64,000 bases of DNA from Salmonella enterica subsp. enterica serovar Choleraesuis (GCA_022846635.1 AP025685.1:4030001-4094000), one strand, 5' to 3'. Positions 1 through 13,397 are shown, counted from the stretch's first letter. The notes: generated from the sequence alone by a model not told the origin. Translations and numbers: made by a program.

Positions 1-282
1 CAAATATTGGTTAGTAGAATCGATGGCAGGTAAAACGGCGACACGGCCACCTGAGATGTGACTCTGGATATAATCGGCGTTGAGCAACTGCATCGGCTCC
101 GGGAGGCTATAACCTTTCCCTGGTACCGTAAATACATCAATTCCCCAATCACGCAGAGTCTGGATATGTTTATTAATTGCAGCACGGCTCATGCCAAGCG
201 ATTCGCCCAGGTGTTCACCTGAGTGGAATTCACCATCACTTAAAATGCCGATCAGGGTCAGTGGAACTTTGTTATCTCTCAT
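1..282 (-). CDS. birA: BirA, biotin-protein ligase / biotin operon repressor (5' part, cut by window edge)
   Basis: Only the first 94 codons are present; the gene runs off the left edge in frame. BirA makes biotinyl-5'-AMP, transfers biotin to the acetyl-CoA carboxylase carrier protein, and as a dimer represses the bio operon. The visible part is the N-terminal winged helix-turn-helix (residues about 1-60), with the recognition stretch MSRAAINKHIQTLRDWG and the wing around TVPGKGYSLPEP. The ligase domain begins at the end with the conserved DSTNQ. The ATG overlaps the murB stop (ATGA), so murB and birA are translationally coupled, as in E. coli. Identity is secure; nothing can be said about the missing catalytic domain. 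Confidence 0.95.
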   Translation of the reverse strand, partial: MRDNKVPLTLIGILSDGEFHSGEHLGESLGMSRAAINKHIQTLRDWGIDVFTVPGKGYSLPEPMQLLNADYIQSHISGGRVAVLPAIDSTNQYL

Positions 283-1307
283 GCAATGGTCTCCGTCGCA
301 TTAACTTCACCTTGCTCTCCAATGAAGCGAACTTCCGGATCAAGCCAGACACCAAATCGCTCACCGACTCGTTGCCGCACCGCATGGGCCAGACCTACCA
401 CATCTTTTGCAGTTGCCTGATTTTGATTAATAAGAACCAACGCCTGCTGACGATGTACCGCCGCACCACCAAGCTGGAAGCCCTTGAGTTCACATTTATC
501 AATTAGCCAGCCAGCGGCCAATTTCACCATCCCATCAGCCTGCGGATAGTGTGGTGCGTCAGGCCACTGGGCAAGAAGAGACTGAGCCTGCTCTGCGCTA
601 ATCAGGGGGTTTTTGAAGAAGCTGCCGGCATTACCAAACTGGCGCGGATCGGGAAGCTTAGTCTGACGCATATGACAGACCGCATCAAAAATTTGGCTGG
701 CGGTTACAGTTTCAGGGTCCAGCCGGGTCAAATCCCCATAGCTAAGGACTGGCATCCATGCTTTCACCAGACGCAGGCCAACAGCGGTGATCGCAAATTT
801 ATCCTGATACTCATGTTTGAAGATGCTATCCCGATAGCCAAAACGACATTCTTCAGCTGACAGCCGTTGAGTTTCTCCGGTGCTTAACTCGATACAATCG
901 ACGTAGTGGCAAACCTTTTTAAGCTCGACACCATAAGCGCCAATGTTCTGAATCGGAGAGGAGCCTACACAACCGGGTATCAAGGCCAGATTTTCCAGCC
1001 CGGGAATATTGCGGTCCAGGGTCCAGCGAACCAGCTGATGCCAGTTTTCTCCGGCTCCAACGTGGAGCTGCCAGGATTCATCATCCTCTGTCAGATCAAT
1101 CCCGGCAATCCGGTTCAGAATAACCGTTCCGGCAAAGTCGGCCAGTAATAACACATTGCTCCCTTCACCAAGAATCAACGCCGGCTGTTTGGCCTGAATG
1201 GCATTCTGCCATGCATCTACCAGCTGTTGTGGTGATTGAGCTTGCACCAGGTTGGTAGCAGCAGCTTCAATCCCGAAAGTATTAAATGGTTTAAGGGAGG
1301 TCGTCAT
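279..1307 (-). CDS. murB: MurB, UDP-N-acetylenolpyruvoylglucosamine reductase
   Basis: Cytoplasmic FAD enzyme that uses NADPH to reduce enolpyruvyl-UDP-GlcNAc to UDP-N-acetylmuramate, the second committed step of peptidoglycan synthesis. At 342 aa it has the length of E. coli type I MurB. The FAD-binding loop GEGSN is at residues 47-51. Arg159 (GYRDS), Ser229 (GNAGSFFKNP) and Glu325 (PEVRF) are in the positions known to serve catalysis in the E. coli enzyme. It lies downstream of the 5S rRNA gene on the same strand and overlaps birA by 4 bp. The 297 bp before it hold the rrn terminator; I could not assign a clear sigma70 promoter there. Confidence 0.97.
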   Translation of the reverse strand: MTTSLKPFNTFGIEAAATNLVQAQSPQQLVDAWQNAIQAKQPALILGEGSNVLLLADFAGTVILNRIAGIDLTEDDESWQLHVGAGENWHQLVRWTLDRNIPGLENLALIPGCVGSSPIQNIGAYGVELKKVCHYVDCIELSTGETQRLSAEECRFGYRDSIFKHEYQDKFAITAVGLRLVKAWMPVLSYGDLTRLDPETVTASQIFDAVCHMRQTKLPDPRQFGNAGSFFKNPLISAEQAQSLLAQWPDAPHYPQADGMVKLAAGWLIDKCELKGFQLGGAAVHRQQALVLINQNQATAKDVVGLAHAVRQRVGERFGVWLDPEVRFIGEQGEVNATETIA

Positions 1308-1561
1308 TATATATATCCTATGATTAATCCCGGCTAGTTTACCTCATCCACTTAGTAAGTGCTGCCGACAGAAAATATTCCTTTCTGGCAGGACTCTGGC
1401 GTTTCATTTGATGACGGGTGGGAAATACTGCACCTGCCGGGTGAGCAGTCATGGCTAGCGATGAAAAGGCAGAATTGAAGTGTTCATCAGCGCATGCAGG
1501 GCTTTTTATAGCCGGGATCCGCAGTCTTTAGAGGCGTGTTTGTCTGTGCTGCAGGCAAAAG

Positions 1562-1591
1562 AAAAAGCCCTGTACGTCAGTACAGGGCTTT
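1562..1591 (-). terminator. Rho-independent terminator of the rRNA operon
   Basis: A 12-bp perfect inverted repeat (AAAGCCCTGTAC / GTACAGGGCTTT, 4-nt loop) lies 13 bp beyond the 5S 3' end. On the minus strand it is followed by a T-rich tract. Its position and form fit an rrn T1-type terminator, though the stem differs from E. coli rrnB T1. Confidence 0.85.
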
Positions 1592-1603
1592 GTCTCTTGT
1601 TTG

Positions 1604-1723
1604 ATGCCTGGCAGTTCCCTACTCTCGCATGGGGAGACCCCACACTACCATCGGCGCTACGGCGTTTCACTTCTGAGTTCGGCATGGGGTCAGGTGGGAC
1701 CACCGCGCTAGTGCCGCCAGGCA
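1604..1723 (-). rRNA. rrf: 5S ribosomal RNA
   Basis: 120 nt. The ends match the enteric 5S sequence (5' TGCCTGGCGGC, 3' CTGCCAGGCAT), and these ends pair as helix I. It is the distal gene of the rRNA operon. No tRNA gene was seen between 5S and the terminator. Confidence 0.98.
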
Positions 1724-1818
1724 AATTCTGTCCGTTCACCGCTTTCGCCATGAACGTTTATCCGAAAACTAAGCTGAAAATATTCTCAAATCCAACACCA
1801 AAACCTCTTTGGCGTTGT

Positions 1819-4722
<2,904 letters not shown>

Positions 4723-4835
4723 TCACAACCCGAAGAAGTCTTCGTGTTGCAAGAATTTGAGAGACTCGAACATATCATCATCATTTCTTATTACGGAGAA
4801 ATGAGACGGTATGTCGTTTCAATTTTCAGCTTGTT

Positions 4836-4853
4836 TCCAGATTTTTAAAGAGC
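4836..4853 (-). promoter_or_regulatory. Spacer boxA antitermination signal of the rrn operon
   Basis: On the minus strand the spacer between tRNA-Glu and 23S contains TGCTCTTTAAAAATCTGG. This is the boxA consensus (TGCTCTTTA) that recruits NusB/S10 to the antitermination complex. Enteric rrn spacers carry this second boxA ahead of 23S. Confidence 0.7.
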
Positions 4854-4928
4854 AAATATCTCAAACGTAACTCAGAGAGTCAGTTTTGAGATACTGATGT
4901 CGGCGACTTTCACTCACAGACCAGCAAG

Positions 4929-5004
4929 TGGCGTCCCCTAGGGGATTCGAACCCCTGTTACCGCCGTGAAAGGGCGGTGTCCTGGGCCTCTAGACGAAGG
5001 GGAC
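4929..5004 (-). tRNA. gltT: tRNA-Glu (anticodon TTC) in the 16S-23S spacer
   Basis: 76 nt including the encoded CCA. It begins GTCCCCTTCGTCTAGAGG and ends in GACGCCA. The anticodon loop is CTTTCAC with TTC at the centre, and the T-loop is GTTCGAATC. A single tRNA-Glu spacer is the rrnB/C/E/G type in E. coli, whereas rrnA carries ileT-alaT. This matters because the 5' neighbour here (hemG) is the rrnA neighbour. Confidence 0.97.
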
Positions 5005-5089
5005 ACTGAAGTCTCAATCGCAAGACGCCTTGCTTCTTTACTTTCATCAGACAATCTGTGTGAGCACTACAAGGTTGTATCTTTATAGG

Positions 5090-6631
<1,542 letters not shown>

Positions 6632-6766
6632 AAAGTTTGATGCTCAATGAATTCTGTCATTCGTAATGAATTAACTGTTGTTCACTTGAGACTTGATAAA
6701 TCATTTAGCGTCTTGCGACGTTAAGATATCAGTGCCTCGAGTGCCCACACAGATTGTCTGATAAAT

Positions 6767-6808
6767 TGTTAAAGAGCAGTGAGTTAGCGGCGCTTCGCTT
6801 GCTAACTC
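6767..6808 (-). promoter_or_regulatory. rrn leader boxB hairpin and boxA antitermination signals
   Basis: On the minus strand a hairpin GAGTTAGC / GCTAACTC (6781-6808, boxB-like) is followed by TGCTCTTTAACA (boxA, 6767-6778). This order and spacing is the standard enteric rrn leader, where NusA/B/E/G assemble to prevent Rho termination. Confidence 0.8.
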
Positions 6809-6818
6809 GAGGTGGCGT

Positions 6819-6846
6819 ATATTACGCTTTCCTCCTTCAGAGTCAA
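6819..6846 (-). promoter_or_regulatory. rrn P2 promoter
   Basis: On the minus strand -35 TTGACT (6841-6846) and -10 TAATAT (6819-6824) are separated by 16 bp. The GC-rich stretch after the -10 matches a stringent discriminator. It lies about 115 bp downstream of P1, as in other enteric rrn operons. Confidence 0.8.
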
Positions 6847-6932
6847 GCGATTATTTTCGCTTTTCTCTGGCGGGCATTCCGAAGAAACCCTTGTGACCCG
6901 GCGGCTTGCGTGCCGTTGTTCCGTGTCAGTGG

Positions 6933-7000
6933 TGGCGCATTATAGGGAGTTTCTGACGGCTGACAAGTGCTAATTTGAATTAATTTTCTGACTGCTGCTT
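6933..7000 (-). promoter_or_regulatory. rrn P1 promoter with UP element
   Basis: On the minus strand -35 TTGTCA (6961-6966) and -10 TATAAT (6939-6944) are separated by 16 bp. The GCGCC discriminator and a start site near 6933 follow. This core is essentially identical to E. coli rrnB P1. The A/T-rich block just upstream (AGAAAATTAATTCAAATT) is the UP element bound by the RNA polymerase alpha subunit. Only about 95 bp separate the start site from the hemG stop, so any distal FIS sites would lie inside the end of hemG. Confidence 0.88.
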
Positions 7001-7027
7001 TTAACAACACTACGTTCACAAACCAGG

Positions 7028-7561
7028 CTAATTGCGCGTTAAACGCGCAAAATCATGAGCAAAAACCGTCACCTGCTCCCAATCGGTATAAACCACCTCT
7101 TTACTGGTATCCGTTTCGCCCCCGGTCATCTTCATAATGAAGCGAATCATCATTCGATCGTACCAGTTGTAACGAGGATAACGCAGCGCCCCGGCAAATA
7201 CGGCACATAAATCAGGATGCCAAGGGCTATTTAGCAAAAACTTACGGGTGTAGGCGTTGGTTTGTGGCGTACGCTTGTCTGCTTTGCGGGCCACCAGGTT
7301 CACTGAGAAGAACGCGCTGGGCAGCGCGTTCAGTTGTTCGGCATTTCGTTTTACGAAATCAAACAGCGAGGAGTGGAAATGCCCGTAGCGAATAGAAGCA
7401 CCAATGATCACCTTTTCATATTGCTGCCAGTCAATCGCCGCAGCCCGATGCAGATTAACTACATCAGTACTTACGCCTTCTTCCGATAGCTGAGAAGAGA
7501 TGAACGACGCAATCTCCCGTGCCTGCCCATCGCGTGACGAAAACAAAATTAAGGTTTTCAT
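7028..7561 (-). CDS. hemG: HemG, menaquinone-dependent protoporphyrinogen IX dehydrogenase
   Basis: A flavodoxin-like FMN enzyme that oxidises protoporphyrinogen IX to protoporphyrin IX and passes electrons to quinone, the penultimate step of protoheme synthesis. The protein is 177 aa (E. coli 181). The FMN-phosphate loop FSSRDGQAREI is at residues 6-16, the second flavin loop is GASIRYGHFH, and the C-terminal half carries the conserved ALRYPRYNWYDRMMIR. I chose the ATG before KTLILFSSRDGQ because the longer frame extends into trkH and adds no conserved residues. It follows trkH by about 11 bp, so the two are probably co-transcribed. The rRNA operon starts directly downstream in the same direction. 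The C-terminus is slightly shorter than in E. coli. Confidence 0.95.
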   Translation of the reverse strand: MKTLILFSSRDGQAREIASFISSQLSEEGVSTDVVNLHRAAAIDWQQYEKVIIGASIRYGHFHSSLFDFVKRNAEQLNALPSAFFSVNLVARKADKRTPQTNAYTRKFLLNSPWHPDLCAVFAGALRYPRYNWYDRMMIRFIMKMTGGETDTSKEVVYTDWEQVTVFAHDFARLTRN

Positions 7562-7572
7562 GTAGCCTCCTG

Positions 7573-9024
7573 CTATTCCCGCCAGAATGTCGGGGTGAAA
7601 AGAACTAAAAGGGTAAACACTTCCAGACGCCCGAACAGCATATTGCCAATCAGTATCCACTTAGCTACCGGATTCATGCTGGCAAAGTTATCTGCCACCA
7701 CGCCAAGCCCAGGACCCAGGTTATTCAGCGTTGCGGCAACCGAGGCAAAGGCAGAGAAGTCATCAACGCCGGTCGCGATAATTGCCAGCATACTAATTAT
7801 AAAGACCAGCGCATAGGCCGAGAAGAAGCCCCACACCGCCTCTAAAATACGTTCCGGCAGCGCGCGATTACCAAGCTTAATGCTATATACCGCGTTTGGA
7901 TGTACCAGGCGTTTTAGTTCACGGTTCCCCTGCTTGAACAACAACAGGATACGGATAACTTTAAGACCACCGCCCGTAGAACCAGCACACCCACCAATAA
8001 ACGCAGAGCACAGTAACAACACAGGCAGGAATAATGGCCAGCGCGCAATACTATCCGTAGTAAAGCCAGCGGTCGTCGCCATCGACACCACCTGGAAAAA
8101 GGCCTGGTTTACCGTCTGCACCACGGTGCCGTAAGTATTATGGAAGAACAAAACAATGGTACAGATGATAACCAGAGAGAGTTGAACGCCGATAAACATG
8201 CGGAACTCAGGGTCGCGCCAGTAAACTTTCAGGCTGCGTCCACTCAGTAATGAAAAATGCAGACCATAGTTACAGCCGGATATCAGCAAGAAGATGGCGA
8301 TAATACTGTTAATGGTCGGGCTGTTAAAATAGCCAACGCTGGCATCGTGGGTTGAAAAGCCGCCGATGGCTATCGTGGCGAAGCTATGCCCGATAGCATC
8401 GAACGCTGGCATGCCCGCGAACCACAGCGCCAGAGCGCAGGCAACGGTCAGCAAAACGTAGATAAGCCACAGCGTTTTCGCCGTCTCGGCAATACGCGGG
8501 CGCATCTTGTTATCTTTCAACGGGCCTGGCATCTCCGCTCTATATAGCTGCATCCCCCCGACGCCGAGGATAGGCAGAATTGCCACCGCCAGCACGATTA
8601 TCCCCATACCGCCAAACCATTGCAGCATCTGACGATAGAACAGGATGGCATGGGGCAAGGTATCCAGCCCCACCAGGGTCGTCGCCCCCGTCGTGGTTAA
8701 ACCGGAAAATGACTCAAAAAATGCGTCCGTTACCGAAAGGTGAGGATGCTCAGCAAAGACAAAAGGTAAAGCCCCCACGCTCCCCAACACCGTCCAGAAC
8801 AGAACCACAATCAGAAAACCTTCGCGCGGTTTGAGTTCTGATTTTTGTTTGCGGTTCGGCCACCAAAGCACCAGACCAATTATCAATGCGACAATAAACG
8901 TTTGGGTAAAGGCACGCCCCGCCCCATCCCGATAAATAAGGGCCACCAGCCCAGGAATAAACATCGTCCCGGAAAACAGGATGACCAAAAGGCCAACAAT
9001 TCGGGTAATGGCACGAAAATGCAT
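7573..9024 (-). CDS. trkH: TrkH, potassium uptake channel subunit
   Basis: Inner-membrane K+-translocating subunit of the Trk system, gated by the cytosolic NAD-binding protein TrkA. The protein is 483 aa from the chosen ATG (HFRAITRIVGLL), the same as E. coli. The four membrane-pore-membrane repeats show as selectivity-filter stretches TTTGATT (about 110-116), IAIGGFST (about 219-225), TTAGFTTDS (about 315) and LGPGLGV (about 433). Filter glycines are present in all four. It is followed closely by hemG and preceded by yigZ with a short gap, so it is likely part of a pepQ-yigZ-trkH-hemG transcription unit. Confidence 0.96.
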   Translation of the reverse strand: MHFRAITRIVGLLVILFSGTMFIPGLVALIYRDGAGRAFTQTFIVALIIGLVLWWPNRKQKSELKPREGFLIVVLFWTVLGSVGALPFVFAEHPHLSVTDAFFESFSGLTTTGATTLVGLDTLPHAILFYRQMLQWFGGMGIIVLAVAILPILGVGGMQLYRAEMPGPLKDNKMRPRIAETAKTLWLIYVLLTVACALALWFAGMPAFDAIGHSFATIAIGGFSTHDASVGYFNSPTINSIIAIFLLISGCNYGLHFSLLSGRSLKVYWRDPEFRMFIGVQLSLVIICTIVLFFHNTYGTVVQTVNQAFFQVVSMATTAGFTTDSIARWPLFLPVLLLCSAFIGGCAGSTGGGLKVIRILLLFKQGNRELKRLVHPNAVYSIKLGNRALPERILEAVWGFFSAYALVFIISMLAIIATGVDDFSAFASVAATLNNLGPGLGVVADNFASMNPVAKWILIGNMLFGRLEVFTLLVLFTPTFWRE

Positions 9025-9063
9025 CACTGCCGTTTCCTTTAAAACACGTAATGAGGGGAGGGA

Positions 9064-9678
9064 TTATTGTTCAATCGCCTGTAAATGCAATGAACCCCGG
9101 CTAATATCCGCGAGTTTAGCTGAAAAAATAGCCACTTCGCTGGCAGGTAATGCAATCTGTAATCTAACCTGGGCCTGAAATTCACTATGGCGCAGCTCGC
9201 CGTGGTGCTGTATTAAAAGCTGTTCAATACTGGCAAGTAGTCCGTAGTCACAGGTCAGCCCATATTCGGTGAGCGCCAGCCGACGTTCAGTTTTTAGCTG
9301 AGCCAAAGCCTGCGACACTCCACCACCATAGGCTCTGACCAGCCCGCCGGTGCCTAATTTAACGCCACCATAATAACGAATAACAACCGCGGTAATTTCA
9401 CCTACACCACTACCCAGAAGCTGGGCAAGAATGGGTTTCCCTGCCGTTCCTGCGGGCTCTCCGTCATCAGAGAACCCCAGTTGCTGAGAGTCATCAGGTG
9501 TTCCGGCAACCCAGGCCCAGCAATGATGCCGGGCATCCGGGTGAGCGGCGCGAACTTGCTCCACAAAAAGCTTAGCCGCCACCGAGCCAGGCGTATGCGC
9601 CAGCATGGTAATAAAGCGGCTTTTCTTAATTTCTTCAGTGAATGTCACCGGCTCAGCCGGTATTAACCAGCTTTCCAT
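9064..9678 (-). CDS. yigZ: YigZ, IMPACT-family protein
   Basis: Member of the YigZ/IMPACT (UPF0029) family, 204 aa from the ATG that overlaps the pepQ stop by one base (TGATG). The N-terminal IMPACT domain carries the family signature GFSDDGEPAGTAGKP (about residues 68-82) followed by a YYGGVKLGTGGL segment. The C-terminal part matches the small alpha/beta DUF1949 domain. The eukaryotic relative IMPACT modulates GCN2, and bacterial YigZ has been linked to RNA binding on structural grounds; its cellular role is not settled. Overlap with pepQ argues for one operon. Identity is firm, function is not. Confidence 0.92.
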   Translation of the reverse strand: MESWLIPAEPVTFTEEIKKSRFITMLAHTPGSVAAKLFVEQVRAAHPDARHHCWAWVAGTPDDSQQLGFSDDGEPAGTAGKPILAQLLGSGVGEITAVVIRYYGGVKLGTGGLVRAYGGGVSQALAQLKTERRLALTEYGLTCDYGLLASIEQLLIQHHGELRHSEFQAQVRLQIALPASEVAIFSAKLADISRGSLHLQAIEQ

Positions 9679-11009
9679 CAAGCCAGCTTCAGATTCCGGG
9701 TCATGTTCTCGATATTATTTTCGTGAATGACCACGTTATCCTCGATGCGAATACCGCCAAATGGCTTCAGCGCGTCGATTTTCTGCCAGTTGAAGTTATG
9801 GCTGTACTGCCCGCTGCGCCACGGTGCCAGTAATGACTCAATGAAGTAAATACCAGGCTCAATAGTCAGCACCATTCCAGGCTCGAGGATTCGGGTGCAA
9901 CGCAGGGCCGGATACTGCTCAGGTGCCGCGAGATGGGTGCCGGTATCATCTTGCATAAAACCAGCCACATCATGAACCTGCAATCCTAGCGGATGGCCAA
10001 GACCATGCGGCATAAATGGCCCGGTGATATTCGCCGCCACCATCGCCTCTTCACTCATTCCAGACACCAGCTGATGGCGCTGCAGTAGTTTGGCTATCTG
10101 ATGATGAAATTGAATATGGTAGTCGGTATATCTCACCCCGGCTTTCAGGGTATCGATTAGCGCCAGCTGCTCGGTATTAACGTCTTTAATCAAAGCCGCA
10201 TAGTCATTGTCGCTATTCATCGACCATGTGCGGGAAAGATCGGCCGCATAACCGTTATATTCCGCACCGGCATCCAGCAGAAAACTACGAACTTCGGCAG
10301 GCGGAACGTGATCGAGACGGGTGTAGTGCAGCGTCGCAGCGTGCTCATTGAGCGCCACAATATTGCTATACGGCACATCGGTATCACGATGCCCGGTGGC
10401 GGTAAGATAAGCTTGGTTGATATCAAACTCGCTCATTCCGGTACGGAACGCTTCTTCCGCCGCGCGATGACCTTCTACCGCCATTTTCTGCGCTTCACGC
10501 ATGCAGTACAGCTCATAATCGGTCTTATACGCGCGGTAATAATGAAGGAAGTTGATGACCGACTGCGGGTTGATATTTTCCGCCCGGATATCCAGTGACC
10601 GTGCGCGCTCAGCAACCGGCCCAATGTAAGCAATACGCTCGCGGGACAAAGGGAGCTGGCTGGCAATATCATCAGCTTTAGGCAGCGCGATGATGTCAAA
10701 CTCCGGGCTCCAGAAAGTATCCGGCAACGGGTCAACACTATGCCAGTAATCCACCGGTAGATAGAACCACAGCTTAGGCTTATTGACGCCATCAACCAGC
10801 AGCCAACAGTTAGGGGTCTGAGTTACTGGCAGCCAGGCTTTGAACTGAGGATTTACTTTAAAAGGATAGGGATGGTCGTCGAGGAAGACATTGAAAAGTT
10901 CGCCGGAATGGATAAGTAGGGCATCCAGCGAATGACGAGCCAGGACCTGGCGCGCCCGATCCTGAAGAGTATCCAGATGATTTTTATACAGAGTAGCAAG
11001 TGAATCCAT
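9678..11009 (-). CDS. pepQ: PepQ, Xaa-Pro dipeptidase (prolidase)
   Basis: Cytosolic Mn2+ metallopeptidase of family M24B that cleaves Xaa-Pro dipeptides and, in E. coli, also hydrolyses organophosphate triesters. It is 443 aa, the same as E. coli. The five metal ligands are all present: Asp246 and Asp257 (LLDAGAEYNGYAADLSRTW), His339 (PHGLGHPLG), Glu384 (LTIEPGIYF) and Glu423 (GGIRIEDN). The N-terminal about 160 residues are the non-catalytic creatinase-like domain. It is transcribed divergently from fadB, and the 188-bp intergenic region holds the fadBA FadR operator. Confidence 0.97.
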   Translation of the reverse strand: MDSLATLYKNHLDTLQDRARQVLARHSLDALLIHSGELFNVFLDDHPYPFKVNPQFKAWLPVTQTPNCWLLVDGVNKPKLWFYLPVDYWHSVDPLPDTFWSPEFDIIALPKADDIASQLPLSRERIAYIGPVAERARSLDIRAENINPQSVINFLHYYRAYKTDYELYCMREAQKMAVEGHRAAEEAFRTGMSEFDINQAYLTATGHRDTDVPYSNIVALNEHAATLHYTRLDHVPPAEVRSFLLDAGAEYNGYAADLSRTWSMNSDNDYAALIKDVNTEQLALIDTLKAGVRYTDYHIQFHHQIAKLLQRHQLVSGMSEEAMVAANITGPFMPHGLGHPLGLQVHDVAGFMQDDTGTHLAAPEQYPALRCTRILEPGMVLTIEPGIYFIESLLAPWRSGQYSHNFNWQKIDALKPFGGIRIEDNVVIHENNIENMTRNLKLA

Positions 11010-11154
11010 AATTGACCCTTGTAGTTTGGACCGTCATCCCGCCATCTTAACATACCCATTCCAGCGCACCTCCATTTCCGCCTTCCGTGATCATGTTTGC
11101 AAATAATTAAACATTAATTTGCATTTTATTAACACAAATCCCACACTCAGCCCC

Positions 11155-11171
11155 ATCTGGTACGACCAGAT
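11155..11171 (+). promoter_or_regulatory. FadR operator of fadBA
   Basis: ATCTGGTACGACCAGAT is a 17-bp palindrome identical to my recollection of the E. coli fadB FadR site, located 26 bp before the fadB ATG. FadR bound here would block fadBA transcription until long-chain acyl-CoA releases it. Confidence 0.85.
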
Positions 11172-11197
11172 CCACATGCTGGATTCAGGAGATTGAA

Positions 11198-13387
11198 ATG
11201 CTCTATCAAGGCGAAACTCTGTATCTCAACTGGCTGGAAGATGGCATTGCCGAATTGGTGTTTAGTGCCCCAGGCTCAGTTAACAAACTCGATACCGCAA
11301 CCGTCGCCAGCCTCGGCGAGGCCATTGGCGTACTAGAAAAGCAGACCAATTTACGCGGCGTACTGCTACGTTCCGATAAGAGCGCATTTATCGTCGGCGC
11401 CGATATCACCGAATTCTTATCCCTGTTCCAGGTTCCTCCGGAGCAACTTTCTGAATGGCTGCGCTTTGCCAACAGCGTATTTTGTCGGTTGGAAGATCTG
11501 CCCGTTCCTACGCTTTCAGCGGTAAACGGTTACGCTCTTGGCGGCGGCTGCGAATGCGTGCTGGCAACTGATTTCCGGCTGGCAACTCCGGATGCGCGCA
11601 TCGGGCTACCGGAAACTAAGCTGGGTATTATGCCCGGGTTTGGGGGGTCTGTTCGCCTGCCGCGCCTGTTGGGTGCCGATAGCGCACTGGAAATCATCGC
11701 TGCGGGTAAGGACGTTGGCGCTAAAGAAGCGCTCAAGCTGGGCCTGATAGATGCCATTGTCGCTCAGGAGAAGCTTCAGGCAGCCAGCCTGAGCATGCTA
11801 CGCGATGCCATCAATGGCCAGCTGGACTGGAAGGCTCGCCGCGAGCCAAAACTTCAGCCACTGAAGCTCAGTAAAATAGAGGCCACCATGAGCTTCACTA
11901 TAGCCAAAGGCATGGTGATGCAGACGGCAGGCAAACACTACCCTGCCCCGATTAAAGCCGTTAAAACTATCGAAGCAGCCGCAGGGCTTGGACGTGACGC
12001 CGCACTGGAGCTGGAGAATCAAAGCTTTGTACCGCTAACCCAGACCAATGAAGCCCGGGCGCTGGTCGGCATCTTCTTAAATGACCAGTATGTTAAAGGC
12101 AAAGCAAAAAAACTGACTCGTGACGTGAAAACGCCAGAGCAGGCAGCCGTATTAGGTGCCGGTATTATGGGCGGTGGCATCGCCTACCAGTCCGCCTGGA
12201 AAGGCGTGCCGGTCATCATGAAAGATATCAACACCAAAGCGCTAGAGCTGGGTATTGGCGAAGCCAGCAAGCTGCTGAATAAGCAGCTGGAGCGCGGAAA
12301 AATTGACGGTCTGAAGCTGGCTGGGATCATCGCCACTATTCAGCCAACCCTGGATTACAGCGGCTTCGAACGCGCCGATGTTGTCGTCGAAGCGGTCGTT
12401 GAGAACCCAAAAGTTAAGAAAGCGGTGCTGGCAGAAGCGGAGAGCAAAGTCCGTCCGGATGCCGTACTCGCCTCTAACACCTCCACAATTCCCATTAGTG
12501 AACTGGCGCAGTCGCTACAGCGCCCGGAAAACTTTTGCGGTATGCACTTCTTTAACCCGGTACACCGTATGCCGCTGGTCGAAGTGATCCGCGGAGAGAA
12601 AACCAGCGATAGCACAATCGCGACCGTTGTCGCCTGGGCCAGCAAGATGGGTAAAACTCCTATTGTGGTTAACGACTGTCCGGGGTTCTTTGTTAACCGC
12701 GTGCTTTTCCCCTACCTGGCCGGCTTTAGCCAGCTGATGCGCGATGGGGCTGACTTCCGCAAAGTCGACAAAGTAATGGAAAAAACCTTCGGCTGGCCGA
12801 TGGGCCCGGCTTACCTGCTAGATGTTGTGGGTATCGATACGGCTCATCACGCTCAGTCTGTAATGGCCGCGGGATTCCCACAGCGGATGCAGAAAGATTA
12901 TCGCGACGTGGTAGATGCCATGTACGAGGCCGGGCGTTACGGTCAGAAAAACCAGAAGGGCTTTTACGGCTACCAGCCAGATAGTAAAGGAAAGCCGCGC
13001 AAACTGGCGGATGAGCAGGCCGATGCCCTCATCGCCCAGACTCGTACCGAACAGCGCGACTTTAGCGAACAGGAAATCATCGCCCGCATGATGATTCCAA
13101 TGGTCAATGAGGTGGTTCGCTGCCTAGAAGAAGGCGTTATCGCCAGTCCGGCAGAGGCCGATATGGCGCTGGTTTATGGCCTGGGCTTCCCTCCATTCCA
13201 CGGCGGCGCTTTCCGCTGGCTGGATACGCTGGGCCTGCCTCAATATGTGGAGCTGGCGCAGCAATACCAGGCATTGGGGCCGTTGTATCAGGTTCCGGCT
13301 GGCCTGCTGGCTAAAGCCCGCAACAACGAAGCCTATTATCCTCCGGTTGCCCCTGCGCAGCCGGTTAGCGAACTCAAACGCGCGTGA
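11198..13387 (+). CDS. fadB: FadB, multifunctional fatty acid oxidation complex alpha subunit
   Basis: Alpha subunit of the aerobic beta-oxidation complex (alpha2beta2 with FadA). It has enoyl-CoA hydratase, cis-delta3-trans-delta2 isomerase, 3-hydroxyacyl-CoA epimerase and L-3-hydroxyacyl-CoA dehydrogenase activities. The 729 aa match E. coli. The N-terminal crotonase domain (about 1-190) has catalytic Glu119 (GGGCEC) and Glu139 (GLPETKLG). The NAD-binding Rossmann motif is VLGAGIMGGGIAY (318-330), and the dehydrogenase histidine is His450 (GMHFFNPVHRMP). fadA follows after 10 bp. The FadR operator upstream indicates repression in the absence of fatty acids. Confidence 0.98.
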   Translation: MLYQGETLYLNWLEDGIAELVFSAPGSVNKLDTATVASLGEAIGVLEKQTNLRGVLLRSDKSAFIVGADITEFLSLFQVPPEQLSEWLRFANSVFCRLEDLPVPTLSAVNGYALGGGCECVLATDFRLATPDARIGLPETKLGIMPGFGGSVRLPRLLGADSALEIIAAGKDVGAKEALKLGLIDAIVAQEKLQAASLSMLRDAINGQLDWKARREPKLQPLKLSKIEATMSFTIAKGMVMQTAGKHYPAPIKAVKTIEAAAGLGRDAALELENQSFVPLTQTNEARALVGIFLNDQYVKGKAKKLTRDVKTPEQAAVLGAGIMGGGIAYQSAWKGVPVIMKDINTKALELGIGEASKLLNKQLERGKIDGLKLAGIIATIQPTLDYSGFERADVVVEAVVENPKVKKAVLAEAESKVRPDAVLASNTSTIPISELAQSLQRPENFCGMHFFNPVHRMPLVEVIRGEKTSDSTIATVVAWASKMGKTPIVVNDCPGFFVNRVLFPYLAGFSQLMRDGADFRKVDKVMEKTFGWPMGPAYLLDVVGIDTAHHAQSVMAAGFPQRMQKDYRDVVDAMYEAGRYGQKNQKGFYGYQPDSKGKPRKLADEQADALIAQTRTEQRDFSEQEIIARMMIPMVNEVVRCLEEGVIASPAEADMALVYGLGFPPFHGGAFRWLDTLGLPQYVELAQQYQALGPLYQVPAGLLAKARNNEAYYPPVAPAQPVSELKRA

Positions 13388-13397
13388 GGTAAGCCAG

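Noticed and set aside
13176..13397. Longer N-terminus for fadA
   Set aside because: The extension overlaps fadB out of frame and adds about 74 residues not found in thiolases; the ATG at 13398 gives the exact family length.
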